NCBI GenBank assembly: GCA_963693085.1
Contig: OY856409.1
Span: forward strand, 1,167,373,749 to 1,167,437,748
Direction: 5' to 3'
Origin: Alisma plantago-aquatica
Taxonomy: Eukaryota > Streptophyta > Magnoliopsida > Alismatales > Alismataceae
DNA length: 64,000 nucleotides
The translations under genes and the position numbers were made by a program. Shown piece by piece: positions 23,433 to 34,793 of the stretch. Each line of letters starts with the position of its first letter. The first letter of the stretch is position 1. The notes under the pieces were generated by a model. That model did not search any database. It was given only the letters and a program-made list of their open reading frames with translations, and had not been told where the DNA came from.

Positions 23433-25000
23433 ATGGCATCACCAGCAAAGGAGGCCATCGGATCTGAAGACGCTCCAATCTGGACAAAGGAGCAACTGAT
23501 GGAAAAACAAGCTAGAGTCCATAAGATCAGAGATGACTTCAATAGAACTGGAAAGACGCCACCAAATGTCAAAATGATGCAAGTCTTGTACGACCTTGAT
23601 CGCCTCAACAAGTGCCTAGCTGAGGCACCTGAAGAAATAATTGCAATTTCTTCCGATGATGATGAAGGCTCGGAATACAAGCCTAACCCCGAGGAGGAAT
23701 CCCCAGCCGAAGAACAAAAGGGTAAACGCAAGGTCCAGGAAACTGCAACCGGACAACCCTCTAAGAAACGAGCCAGAAAGCAAGTCCGGCCAGCCACTGC
23801 AAGGGAGAAAATCCTGGCAGGAAATAATCCACCAATCACCACCTCCGCTGCCACTCCCGCAACCATCACTGTCCCTTCCTTCTCTACCGTCACCACCACA
23901 ACACCACCACCAGAAAATCTCTTCATCCATACCACCCCTCCACTGACAAAATTCTAAAACCCACTAAGTACGTGTGCTCCAGCGTACTACTCAAGATGGG
24001 GATCCAGGACCGAATTTTCAACACGCTAGACAAAGCCAACCTTGCCAGGCTGTGTTTAGTACTTGAGATCTCATATTTTGAACCCACTATTTAATTCTTC
24101 ACCTTTCTTACCAAAGAGCCCATAGACATCATGGATAGAACACGGGACGGAGGTGACAGAAGGCTGGTCACCCAAATCTTCGGCAACAAGGTTGTCTTAA
24201 CAGAAAACATGTTGAACGAAGTTTTTATTGACAACCAGGAGCAGCTAAATAAAGCCAATGTTGTGGGAACTGAGCACCCTGAGTTCAACATGCACAAATT
24301 TTGGAAATCTCTAACTCGGCTACCCACCTATGATGCTAAGACGTGCAAAGCATCGAACATTCATTCTGGATTTGTGTGCACCCTACATAAAATTCTCGCT
24401 GGCGCACTCTTCCCTAGGACAGAAGGAGGGAACGTTATAATCTCGGATCTCTTTGTTCTCTGGTCCATTCTAAATGGAATGCCAGTCAACATTGGACGAC
24501 AAATGATCCAGAAATTATCAGCTTACGCCATGGGGAAGGAAATCTGCATGGGAGGCCATGTCACATCCATCATTAAATACCTCAAGATGGACAGACCCCT
24601 ACCTCGATGCACGCAAATAAAGGGCGACATCCTTACTAATGAACAAACATTGAAGAACTCCTTCAATATTAAGGAAAAGGACGCGAAACTACATTATGTC
24701 TTCTTCCCTACAGTCAAGTCATCAAGAACCCTCCTCCCGCTTCCGGAGCTCGCAAATTATGACATAGAAATGCTTCTCTTCTCTGACGAGGAGCTTACAC
24801 ACCTCTTAGCTTCAGTTAAAGCAACTGAAAAGAAAGTGAAAGTGGGACAGACGAAGCTAAGTATCACAGCCCCGGCAGCTCGACCATCAAAAATACCTGT
24901 AAAACGACCTTCCAGAAGGCAGTCACATGCACAACAGCTGTTAGGGACACCAACATCAAGGCCACATCCAGAGGCCAACCCCCTCCAAGAAGAAAAATAA
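23433..25000 (+). pseudogene. Athila ORF3 N-terminal part: plant-transposon-protein-like domain
   Basis: ATG 23433 (MASPAKEAIGSEDAP) follows the candidate acceptor directly. Residues 1-175 have acidic and basic low-complexity stretches (SSDDDEGSEY, KKRARKQ, a nuclear-signal-like patch). A -1 shift near 23950 and a TAA at 24092 precede the second ORF (24131-25000). The region from about 23960 to 24660 (KMGIQDRIFNTL, YFEPT, GGDRRLVTQIFGNKVVL, LHKILAGALFPR, DLFVLWSILNGMPVNIGRQM) resembles the 'putative plant transposon protein' domain of Athila-like elements. It ends in a basic, proline-rich stretch. Role unknown. It is probably the start of one long polyprotein reaching 28265 (about 1,610 codons). 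Confidence 0.6.
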
Positions 25001-26501
25001 CCACCTCATCAATCGACTCTTTCATTAAGAGTCTAAATGGTCAGCTAACCGCACCACCACTCCACCCTCCACCTTTCCAACATCCACCTCTCTTCCTTTC
25101 TTCACCACATCTACGCAATCACTCACATCCTCTTCTTCACCCCTTTTCCCTTCGGGCTCTCCCTTCTCCACCCCTATGCCTGACTTTACCACTTTCCTTT
25201 CCACCTCCACAATCTCTACCCCATCGCTATCACTCCCACCACTTTCACCTGAGTTACCACCACCTTTCACATCCACCACCACCCCGACACCGCTGGTGAC
25301 CCCATCCATAGTCACCATGCAGTTCGGGGCACCATCAGTGTCTCTTCCGCAAGAAACTACCACCGTCCCACGCAGACCCTAGTCATCCCACCCTTCCACT
25401 TCTGGGGTCCACTTTTCCAACATCGGTGAGGAATTCGGACGTCAATTCGATGCCGTCGGAAACCTCCTCACCGATCCTTCTAACATTTTACATTCTATTT
25501 TTTCTTGTGTGCAGGGTTTATCCAGACATGTGGCCACGATCGACGAACAACACCGAACCTTGCCCAACATCCTCCAAGGTTTTCAGCAATGACAAGATGA
25601 GGTGTCTAAGCAAGTTGAGCACATCAACAACCACTACAACAACTTGCCGGAACTGGTCCTTGGAGCGAAGCGCCAGCAAGAAGCGACGGTAAAGCAAGTC
25701 GATGAGATCTCTACGCAGACTCAACCTCTGCCCGAGACTCTCCGCGAGCTCCAGCAACAACAAGCAGTTCTGAGCACGCGCTTGGACACCATCAGCAACA
25801 CCCTCACACAACTAAATAATTGCCAAGAGGAGTCAACTAATAATGAAATCCAGCAACTACATGCTCAAGTAACAGATCTTACAGCACGTCTCCTCTCCGC
25901 CAAGGGCCGATATACCAACCTCAAAGAAACCTATGACGCACTGCTCGAAACACACGAGCATGTGCAAGTAGCTTTCGATGAGTTACAAGCCACCCACTGG
26001 CGGTGCAAAAAGACCGCAAGCAAAAAGCCAGCAGACAAGGCAGCGACTGACAAAGATGGCGATAGTGACGAAGAAGAAGACTCTGGCTCATCCGCTGATT
26101 CAAACAATGATACCACCTCCTCAGGTGATAAATCTGACGATGGGGAGGACCCAGGCCAAGCAGCAGAACCTTCTCAGAAAGGTTCCGACAAAGGTCAACA
26201 AAACGGTGGACATCACCCCAAGTCCCCCCACAATGATAATGTAAACATGTCATATGGGGACCAATTCCTTGATTATTCTGCTCTGGGGTCCATCGGGGAG
26301 TCTGCTAAAGACGCGGCTTTCACTGAGTTCCACCAATGTATATTAGGAACCAGGGCAAGCCCACCCACAACAACTGCTCCACCTTTCTCCGCACCCGACA
26401 CATCAGTGCCCTTCCCACAAGACCAGGACGAGGCAGAACGAGTGAGTTTAGATACAGATGAAGAACTCGATTCTGCCTCCGATTCGGATGACGATCTGTA
26501 A
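25001..26501 (+). pseudogene. Athila ORF3 middle part: P/T/S linker, coiled coil, acidic tail
   Basis: After a frameshift near 24970 a single frame continues. It shows a proline/threonine/serine-rich linker (about 25040-25380, TAG near 25381). A helical stretch follows (FGRQFDAVGNLLTDPSN, IDEQHRTLPNILQGFQQ), with a TGA at 25590. A coiled coil runs from about 25602 to 25985 with glutamine/leucine heptads (LRELQQQQAVLSTRL, LHAQVTDLTARLL). A lysine-rich patch and a long Asp/Ser/Glu-rich acidic region follow, ending at TAA 26499. The same frame goes on without shift into the protease-like region. No enzyme motif here; coiled coils usually mediate oligomerisation. Confidence 0.55.
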
Positions 26502-28265
26502 GGCTATGTAGAAGTCCTGGAACAACCTTCTTCCCTCCCTCCGTAGGAGCTTCCCCCGCCACCACCTCTACCGCACAAAATGCATGACCTAGATATGGCG
26601 GCCATCTCCACATTAGATGCTCAGGACATTTTTATACTGAACACTATTATGGACGATGCAAAGGTAGGGGAAGGCATCATCTACCATAACACCAAAACTA
26701 AGCGCAAGATGACACGAGAAGACTTCTGCAACATCCTACGACCTCGGTCCACGATGCCAATGGCAATCTTCCGTGTCCTCCTTGCCAACTGTATAGAGGC
26801 GTATAGAAGTTCTAAGAGGCAGCAACCATTTTTCAACGCCTCACATGCCCTGTCTATTGGCCTTTTATACAAAGACATACGAGCAAAATCAATCGAGCGA
26901 CTGCGTGCCGGTTTAGCACGCCGGGCACGTTATCTTACCGTTCCCTTCCAAGTCTCGGATCATTGGTTATTTATGATTGTCGACACCGAGGCTTGGGACG
27001 CTAAGGTTTATAATTTTTATGACGCTGAGCTACCCGTCGGTATAATAAACTTTGTTGGTGAAGCAGCAGGAGAAGCGAGATGCATACCCTTCCGGCTGCT
27101 TAAGTTAATTTGGGCCGCACGCCCATCTCTCCGCCAAGACTGGAGCCAGCCTTGGATCCAAATAATCAACCCTCCAGTTCAAGCTGCCGAGGGATCTGGG
27201 GACTGCGCTTTCTGCACCATACGTCACATCCAAGCGCTGAACCAAGAAATCCCTTTTACTGACCTAGTTGCTGAAGATTTTCACTCCTTGCGAGGGTGTT
27301 ACGCCATGGAGCTCATTTGTGATAGAAGGTTCTTCAAGGACCCGACAATGGCACCAGATGACGTCCCTCGTTACCTTTTTTCAGCTGTCCAACGCCCGCA
27401 GAGGCGACCTTTCCGCCAAACTCTGAAAGAGTTGGAGAAATCAAAGGAGCCGACCTTAGCTACTGAGCAAAGTAAAAGAGACATTGATCCTCTGTCTGCC
27501 ATAGAACCAACCTTTCCTGACTTTGATCACAGTGCTTGCAAAGGTTTCTTCGACATCGAACTACGTCTCATTATGTCGCGGCTTTCAGCCGAGAAGGATG
27601 AACTCGTATTCATGTCTAGTGACATTCTAGTAATGGCAGACACGCTTCGAGAGACTTTACAGTTTAAAGGATCCCTCTCCGTAAGCTTAATGGCCGCTTA
27701 TCAGTTTCTACTCGGCCAAACTAACCCCACAACATATAAGGCGTCCCCATACATGAAGGATGATCTCTTAAAGCTCAAGAACTTCGGAACAACTGACACG
27801 CTGATCTCCCTTCTACAGAACACAACGCTGACGTTCATCATGATACCCTTCCTCTATCATGAGCACTGGATGCTCCTGGCAACAAACCTACCAGAAGGAA
27901 CAACTACAATCTATAACAGTTCCGACAGCCAGTACAATCCATGGCAGAAGAGCTATGTCGTGACACCAAGGATGCCAACAGAGGTAGTGGCAAAGGAATG
28001 TGCTGACAAATTAATTGCCTTTCTAAGTCAGCATTCAAGGGCTTACGACAAAGAACATTATCATCGCCCTTCCTTCAGCCACAAATGTCCCCAGCAAATC
28101 TGAGAATCAAATGACTGCGGCTTCCACGTCCTCTACTGGATGTACACCATCATCGTCCTTCAAAGACCAGTAGAAGATATGAGTGACATGGATTACCACG
28201 CTCTACGCGGACAGTTCATAGCTAACTTACTTCAATCACCAGGGGCAAATTCAGAATTAACTTAG
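26502..28265 (+). pseudogene. Athila ORF3 C-terminal part: two tandem Ulp1/C48-like cysteine-protease domains
   Basis: The main ORF is 26580-28103 (507 aa); the frame continues past TGA 28101 to TAG 28263. Domain 1 (about residues 40-250): TREDFCNIL at the start, then H128 in DHW, D148 in FYDAE, Q201 in PVQ, and C209 in GDCAFCTI, followed by DFHSLRG. Domain 2 (about 335-550): H429 in EHW, D449 in NSSDS, Q505 in PQQ, and, after the stop, C513 in NDCGFHVLYWM, followed by DYHALRG. The spacings H-20-D and Q-8-C are the same in both and the two copies lie about 300 residues apart. Family knowledge: Ulp1/SENP proteases use H, D and C plus an oxyanion-hole Q to cleave SUMO-like proteins. Substrate here is unknown. 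Upstream stops at 26499 and near 26544, and TGA 28101 inside domain 2, inactivate this copy. Confidence 0.7.
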
Positions 28266-28330
28266 CCTGCAGCCCTTGTCATCGTACTTCTCAACCTATC
28301 ACTTTGACACTCTAAGGACAGAGTGAGTGA

Positions 28331-28344
28331 TAAGTTAGGGGGGG
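28331..28344 (+). other. PPT-like tract inside Athila 3' region
   Basis: TAAGTTAGGGGGGG matches the core of the true PPT at 29393-29406 (TAAGTTAGGGGGGG). No LTR follows it here. It may be a secondary plus-strand priming site or a relic of duplication. Confidence 0.45.
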
Positions 28345-28870
28345 TACATTAGACAAGGGTGAGGTATCATTTCTAAATCCCTCTTTTTCCATTTTCTCCC
28401 TTCTCTGTGTGTACATATTTTCTTTTTAACTTTCTTTTTTAGTCACCCTCAGTTAACTTTAGAATCCTGTTAGCCCTCAAAAGTAAATAGCACTTAGAAA
28501 TATAATGGCGATTTAATAATATCCCTCCACTATTGATTTTCATGTTTTTGCTTCACTTCTTTATCTAACTCTCCACATGTCAATATCAAGGCAGAAATAA
28601 GCCAGGCTCTCAAGGATGAGAGGGAAATCAGGCAACTTCCAAATCAAGAAGTTCTGCAAGTGAACCACAAACCAAATAAGTGCATGTTGAAAAACTCTAA
28701 GAACATCTTTCCTCTCTTCAAAATAAAAGAGGCTTGGCCGCCCAAAATAATTTCCCAATCAAAACCCCAAAACCCAAGCCTACGAGTCTTCGAATAAAAT
28801 CCAGAGAGTCGAATAAAATTATGAGAGTTGTGCCATAAATAAGGATCTATATAAAGAACCGATGAAGGTC

Positions 28871-29038
28871 TCACCCGGCTGGCACATTCAGCTTCCCTCA
28901 CAAAGGCAGATGTGTCGTGCCCGGTAGTGAAACCCTAAGGTATCTAAATATATGAAAGGCTTATAAAGGACTCACCCAGCCGATACATTCAGCTGCCCTC
29001 ACAAAGGTAGATGTGTCATGCCCGGTAGTGAGATCCTA
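28871..29038 (+). repeat. Direct duplication in Athila 3' region
   Basis: Two copies of a block of about 67 bp (28871-28938 and 28972-29038). Both start TCACCC(G/A)GC and contain CCCTCACAAAGG and GCCCGGTAGTGA. Roughly 35 bp separates them. Confidence 0.6.
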
Positions 29039-29392
29039 AAAGCATAGACAACCCCTCCCCCACTTGAAGGGGGAGTTACACTTCAAGCCTTTAACCAACC
29101 CTCATACCCTCTCTAGCTTCCAGTAGGTCCTTCAGAGAGGTATAAAGATGATTAGAGTCAACAACATGCACAGAAGAAAGGTGGTCCCGATGTGAGCTAC
29201 GAGATACGGAAGGAACCTGAGACCCAAGCAACTCTCGAAACCTGAAAGAGTCAAGGCAAGCAATAAGACCTGATATGACCTTAGGAGAACTCAGGTTAAG
29301 AATTAAAGTAAGATCACGGAAATCCTAACTAAATAAAATCACCTCGCCATTACATGCCTCAGCTCTATCTAACTTGAGGACAAGCTAGACTC

Positions 29393-29406
29393 TAAGTTAG
29401 GGGGGG
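29393..29406 (+). other. Polypurine tract of Athila element
   Basis: TAAGTTAGGGGGGG(A) immediately precedes the 3' LTR. The LTR first base is A here and T in the 5' copy. Confidence 0.75.
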
Positions 29407-31385
29407 AGATAACCTCCAATTTTGGATGATTATCTTAGTCTTTTCTTTAGTTTTCCACACTCTTTATTAAATTAAATTCAGCCATAATCCCTAAATATTC
29501 CCTCTTGTTGTAAATATATCTTTAGACTAACTTTTCCCCTTTATATTTGTAGAAAAAGATACAAAAAAACCATAAAAGACTAAATCAGCCTCAAGACCGC
29601 ATGGACCCAAATGGTCCCAAGAACGCATGAAGCCAATCGGTCTCGAGACCGCATGGAGTCACACGGTTTCAAGACCGCATGAAGCCAACCAGTCTCAAGA
29701 CCACATTAGCCAACCGGTCCCGAGACCGCATGGAGTCATACGGTCTCAAGACCGCATGAAGCCAACCGGTCCCGAGACCGCATGGAGTCACACGGTCTCA
29801 AGACCGCATGAAGCCAACCGGTCCCGAGACCGCATGAGTCAACCGGTCTCAAGACCGCATGAAGCCAACCGGTCCCGAGACCACATGAAGTCAACCGGTC
29901 TCAAGACCGCATGAAGCCAACCAGTCCCGAGACCGCATGGAGTCACACGGTTCCGAGACCGCATGAAGCCAAATGGTCTCAAGGTCCAAACAGTCTCAAG
30001 GTACAAACGATCTTGAGATCCAAACGGTCTTGAGATCCAAACGGTCTTGAGGTCCAAATGGTCTCAAGGTCCAAACGGTCTTGAGATCCAAACGGTCTCA
30101 GGCCCAAACGGTCTTGAGGTCCAAACGGTCTCCAAACCGTTTGGACTTCACTTAAGGCCTATAAATAAGACCCCAAGGGTCCTCCACCAGGAGGAAGTTT
30201 TCAGACGTCCAAAGGCTGCCTCAATCACTCCTGAGCAAATCCAACTTCCATCCTCCGCCCAGGGGCTGCCGGTCTGAGACCCACACTCCATCTCAAATCT
30301 GCTTTCTCTCTCTCCGCCAAAGAAGGTGGGAAGAGGGGATCTCATCATCAAGCAACATGTGAAGCTGGTGGATCGTCTCTCTCTCTCTAAGGGGTTGACT
30401 TTCCTCTCTCCTTTATGGGGATGACGCTCTCTCTCTCTTCTTGCCTCCTTCTTTGTCCTAGTCATGAGCGAGTAGTCTCTCTCACTAGGGTGTGGGGAGT
30501 AGCCCCGCTACCCATGTTTTCATGTCATGTAAATGTAATCCATAGTTTGTAATATAGAGTTTTTACCCTTTCAGTTCAACATCAAACGTTTAAATGAATG
30601 CATGTTGCTTGATCTCCAACTTGTGTTATCCTTTATCTTTTAGTATGAATTGTCTATGTTTATACTATTAGATTCGAAACTCGTTTGTATGTTGGTTCTT
30701 GGTGCATTTATCCACCATGCATCTGTTTCGGTATCTAGAAGTGTCTCTCAAGAAGTGGAGTAAACTCACTATCATTCGTTGCACTTTCATACTATGAAAT
30801 GGAATCGGTTGACGTATGAAAGTGCAATCTTGGTTAGTCGAGGAACACACTTTGCGAAGGGAATGATGCAAAGTAGGTGACCATTTGTTCGGGAATGGCT
30901 GGCATTGCAACATTCCCGCACTTCTCGTAGTTAGTTCTCCGAAAGGAAACTGAGTCTACAAAGATACTAACTGACTAAACTCTTGTTGCAGGTTATGTTT
31001 TACTTAGCATGTCTTGATCCATGTGTAGTGGCGATGAAAAACCGATTACACCCTAGTGACTTTTATCATTGTTTAACTCCTTAGATTTACTAGCTTTCTT
31101 TACTTTACATGTTCTTAGTTTAAAACAAAAAAAACCAAACTTTCGATTTAAGTGCCTACTATTAAGTGACTAAGTGAAATTCTAACATTTTTCATCTTGT
31201 TGCTTGCAACAAGACCGTTGTCCTGAGGATTCGACCCTTAACTATACTACGATAAGACTTCCACATATCTTAGCATACGTGGGTGGAGTTCTCTATCTGG
31301 TATATGCAAGGCTAAACCTAAAGACTTATCATCTTTAGGATTTTTAGTTGGTGCACACAATTCCACGTAAGTGGAAGCTCCATCA
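29407..31385 (+). repeat. 3' LTR of Athila element
   Basis: 1,979 bp, close match to 14172-16183, with the tandem array at 29588-30144, TATA at 30160 and end GCTCCATCA at 31385. The slightly shorter length comes mainly from fewer array units. Confidence 0.9.
29588..30144 (+). repeat. Minisatellite array in Athila 3' LTR
   Basis: Same unit types as 14352-14944 (GACCGCATGAAGCC.. then GGTCCAAACGGTCT..), with a different number and order of units. Repeat number has therefore changed since insertion or differed through template switching. Confidence 0.7.
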
Positions 31386-31775
31386 GTGGGTAAGTACTTA
31401 TTGAAGGCTAAAGACATCTTGATCAAGTGGGTAAGTCCTTGTGTAGGTGGAAGACTCTTGTCTTGAATACTCAAGTGCTTGGATGTATGGTGGTCTCCTT
31501 GTATCTCTTTTGAATGAATATAAGTATACACGGATTGCAAAGTCTTAGAGGTTGACCTCTCTAGGTAGTGGATTGACTCTCTCCTAGTTGGGAGAGTAGA
31601 ACCACTCTAAACCACCTTGTCTAAGTGCATGTTTCAATTTCTCTCATCCTTGCTATGATTTCTTAGTTAGGACTTCAAATTTCTCTTAAGCTATTGGTCT
31701 TGATATAATTTGAAGGTCTAACTTATCTTGTGAGAATTTTGAAGCTCTATCCCCCCTAGAGCCGTAGATCCAACA
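31386..31775 (+). repeat. 3' LTR of Sirevirus-like Copia, last piece
   Basis: Begins with the right Athila TSD GTGGG and matches 3681-4078 of the Copia 5' LTR. It ends ATCCAACA at 31775, before TSD TATTG. Confidence 0.88.
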
Positions 31776-32603
31776 TATTGTTCCTATGAATTCTACTTTC
31801 ATGATTTATCATATTATGTTGACAAACCATGAACACAATATGGAAAATCCATTATATAACCCTTGTGCACCTACTTCAATTCTCAAGATAAGGGTACAAG
31901 GCTCATTGAACCTACTTATTGCAATCAAGAAAGGGCACAAAACATGTTGAAATAGGGTTAGCTCAATGACAATGATCTTGAGGTCCCTCATATAAAAATA
32001 GGGTTACTTTGGGCTTTTTGCCTCAAATATCAACCCTTCCTTTGGAAGGGTTCAAAGGCCTAATATCGATGATGATGGCAAAATGAAAAATGCAATCTAA
32101 AATATGCTTGCCTAAAAAGAAATTCATTTAAGTTTTATCACTTTACTTCTTGCTTATAATAATGTTTCTAGACAAGGAATACTCTTAAACTATGTTACAT
32201 ATCTTTTCATAGCATATTTAATGCACTTGCATTATATATTTTGTTTATCAACATCTTAAGATTCTTCCAAGTGAGTCTCCACTGCCTAAATCACTTAGGA
32301 CAACTAGGCTATGAAATTTAACATCAATCGGGAATCTTTTTGTAATAGAAATTGGTTATGACACTTGTCTCCAAGATGTTATTTGTGTTATCTCTTTTAG
32401 AAATGTCTTTCCTTTCTATTTCCTACGGGCTTAGTGTAGTAAACCTTTTGGTTCATTATGATGAATGGAATGTTGATGCTATTTACAAATATATTTCTTG
32501 TGTGTGAATTTTAGTCCATTATAGAGAAGGAAGCTCAACTATTATCGTCATTGCCTCTCTAGTTACAAGAGGTAGGATTTGGGCAATAAATGAATATGTT
32601 ACA
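31776..32603 (+). repeat. 5' LTR of outer element, right part
   Basis: Continues the outer LTR after the Copia insertion. It matches 50841 to 51604 and the stretch after 52243. It ends ATGTTACA at 32603. Confidence 0.8.
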
Positions 32604-34793
32604 AATGGTATCAGAGCCATACGCATAGGCCTCCATGTATTTTGAAGGAATAATACTTCATATGAACCTAGGGAGAACTAAAATCCATAATGGTAAAACT
32701 AATACAATGGTTTTGGTGCTAAATGTGGAGGTTTTGGCTAGTAATCACCTCCTATCCACCTATTAGTGGTCAGAGGTCCCTCTACACACCTACATACCTG
32801 AAGTGGATCTAAGACTAGATTATTTTCCTCCCTAAATCTTAGAGAGTCCTCTAACATCTTATCTCTTCTATAAGAACTACCCTAATACAACAATTAGATT
32901 ATGATTAGTTAAGTTTCTCATCTCCTCATGGATTATTTTTCCATGACAATTAATCACATGATTTCTCAATTATGGGTAGCTTATGCATGGTAAAAGCTAA
33001 AATTTAATTGATATCATATTGATTAAGATGATAATGATGCCATGATCTGATATTAATTTGAAAACCATGTTTTCACTTATGAAAGTACTCTTGAAGTGAT
33101 GTACCCATGTAGAACCACAGATCATGCAAACTCAATTTTATAAAACTTGAAATTTGAGCTTTCTATGTTTTAGGTAAATCATAATGACCATTATGTGATG
33201 AAATAAGGTGGAACACATGTGTTATACCTCATGGTTGATGAGGTCCCTATATGACTAAACCTATATTGTCCCTATCTTTTGTCAAACCTCAAAAATGACT
33301 AAGTAAACCTCTCCCTATTGATAGGTACCATGCTCTATACTTTGATATGACTATGTCTTTGGACCCCTAGGTCATGATGGAAGCACTTTTTACAATATGA
33401 TGATTCCCTATTGATTCAAATACCTCTTGTTAAAGATTGATTTTTAATATTTGACAAACAAGATATCTCCATCATGTCCTATGATGCTCTAACTCTTGGA
33501 GTGCCCAATTTTGACTTCTTGGCCTCCAAGTATACCCCCTTAATATTTTCTATGAAGGGAAGGGAACAATATTATGAACCCAAATATTCCAAAAGTATTA
33601 AAACAAGGGTATTTGATCTTTGATCTCATGATGTAATTCAAATAAAAATCATTTCTCATCCTATTTTTTTATAATCACTATATCATGACTGAAGAAAAAA
33701 GAGTGTGTTGGGTTAGGGTGGTAGTTTATTTAAGACCTCACATTAACCTAAGTCACACCCCTATTATGAATTTTTCTAAATTTATGCCACTAAATTATTT
33801 AGGGCTTGGAAAGGCAATCCTTTCTTTTGACGTAGATCTCTAATGGGTCAGTTCTTATGATGATTTTGAAACTCATTCCCAGATCAATTTGATGATGATA
33901 TTGATTGTGATGATGTTACTTACAGCTTGTGGTTAAAGTTTCTAGAAGGATTTAGGTCTATATATTTCATCAACCTTAAATACTATGCTAACTAAATTGA
34001 TCTTTATATCACAAAATGTTGTTGGATTGTTGTTTATGGATGAATGATCACACCTATGGTCCATGTAGGAACATATACCCTAGCTTTGAAATTTTTGGAC
34101 CTATGACTTTTGATGTCCAAATCTTGATTCTTGATATTGATTTGCAAGGTATGGACCCATGATTATTGATCTTAATATCTATTAGACTTCTAGGATCACC
34201 GTATTTGGATTTTGAGATCACCCTCAATATATGATTAATGACTTTCATATTCTCGAATCCTAAAAATTTGAATTGATTTTTTTTATGTTGACATCTTGAT
34301 TTATGAATTAGGGATCACATCTCATGTGGACTAGGGTGGGACCTGCCATTGATTTTAGAATGAAATCATGATGTCTTAATATGATGCTAGTCTAGAAGTG
34401 GTGAAATGTGAGATCTCAATCATGGATATATAACCCCACCTAGTCCAATATGGAAGATAGAACCAAAATATTGGGAATGAAAGTCATGTTTTACTCTTGA
34501 TTCAAAGATCTACATTCATTTGATCTAAAATGTAATCACTCCAAACTTGTGATCTATAGGGTGATCTCTCGAATTTGTGATTCACGTGGTGATGTTTCCA
34601 AATTTACTGATCTATGTTGCTACGTGTTGACTTTGGTGCTCAATTCCCTATTTTGGAATAAGGTTGATGTTTGGAGTGATGATGATACATTATTGGAATG
34701 ATATTATGGTTATGATATATAATATAAATTCCCAATCTCAAGTGAAGGTTTATATTCATTTTGTGGACAAAATTTCTTTTAAGGTGAGGAGGA
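32604..34793 (+). other. Internal region of outer element, no gag or pol seen
   Basis: About 2.2 kb between PBS (TGGTATCAGAGCC, 32606-32618) and PPT (AAGGTGAGGAGGA, 34781-34793). AT-rich with stops in every frame and no recognisable retroelement motif. This is what makes the outer element LARD-like. I see no host gene in it. Confidence 0.7.

Larger units (their letters stand above)
28266..29406 (+). other. Athila 3' untranslated region
   Basis: No coding signal. It contains a G-rich PPT-like tract at 28331-28344, a duplicated block (28871-29038), and a second G-rich tract which is the PPT proper. Confidence 0.6.
14172..31385 (+). mobile_element. Athila-type Gypsy retrotransposon with extra 3' ORF
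   Basis: Seen: LTRs 14172-16183 and 29407-31385, 5-bp TSD GTGGG at 14167-14171 and 31386-31390, a tRNA-Asp-type PBS at 16190, gag, protease, RT, RNase H, integrase, a long 3' accessory ORF, and a G-rich PPT. The LTRs look nearly identical, so it is the youngest large insertion. Athila elements are known for a Asp-tRNA PBS and a third ORF after pol. Here that ORF encodes a plant-transposon-protein-like domain plus two C48-like protease domains. Total length is about 17.2 kb. All ORFs carry stops. Confidence 0.9.
2610..31775 (+). mobile_element. Sirevirus/Maximus-like Copia element, inserted in outer 5' LTR
   Basis: Seen: the ends are TGTTGACTTG at 2610 and ATCCAACA at 31775, with the 5-bp TSD TATTG at 2605-2609 and 31776-31780. 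The uninterrupted paralogous site near 50825-50845 reads straight across this point. Order: LTR, Met PBS, gag, coiled-coil/zinc region, protease, integrase, RT, RNase H, a 3' accessory gene, PPT, LTR. The gag-pol order with integrase before RT is the Copia arrangement, and the extra 3' gene is the Sirevirus trait. The 3' LTR is itself split by a foreign LTR segment and by an Athila element. All ORFs have stops or shifts. Confidence 0.88.

Noticed and set aside
23405..23935. Long minus-strand ORF opposite ORF3
   Set aside because: It mirrors the real plus-strand frame and has no domain.
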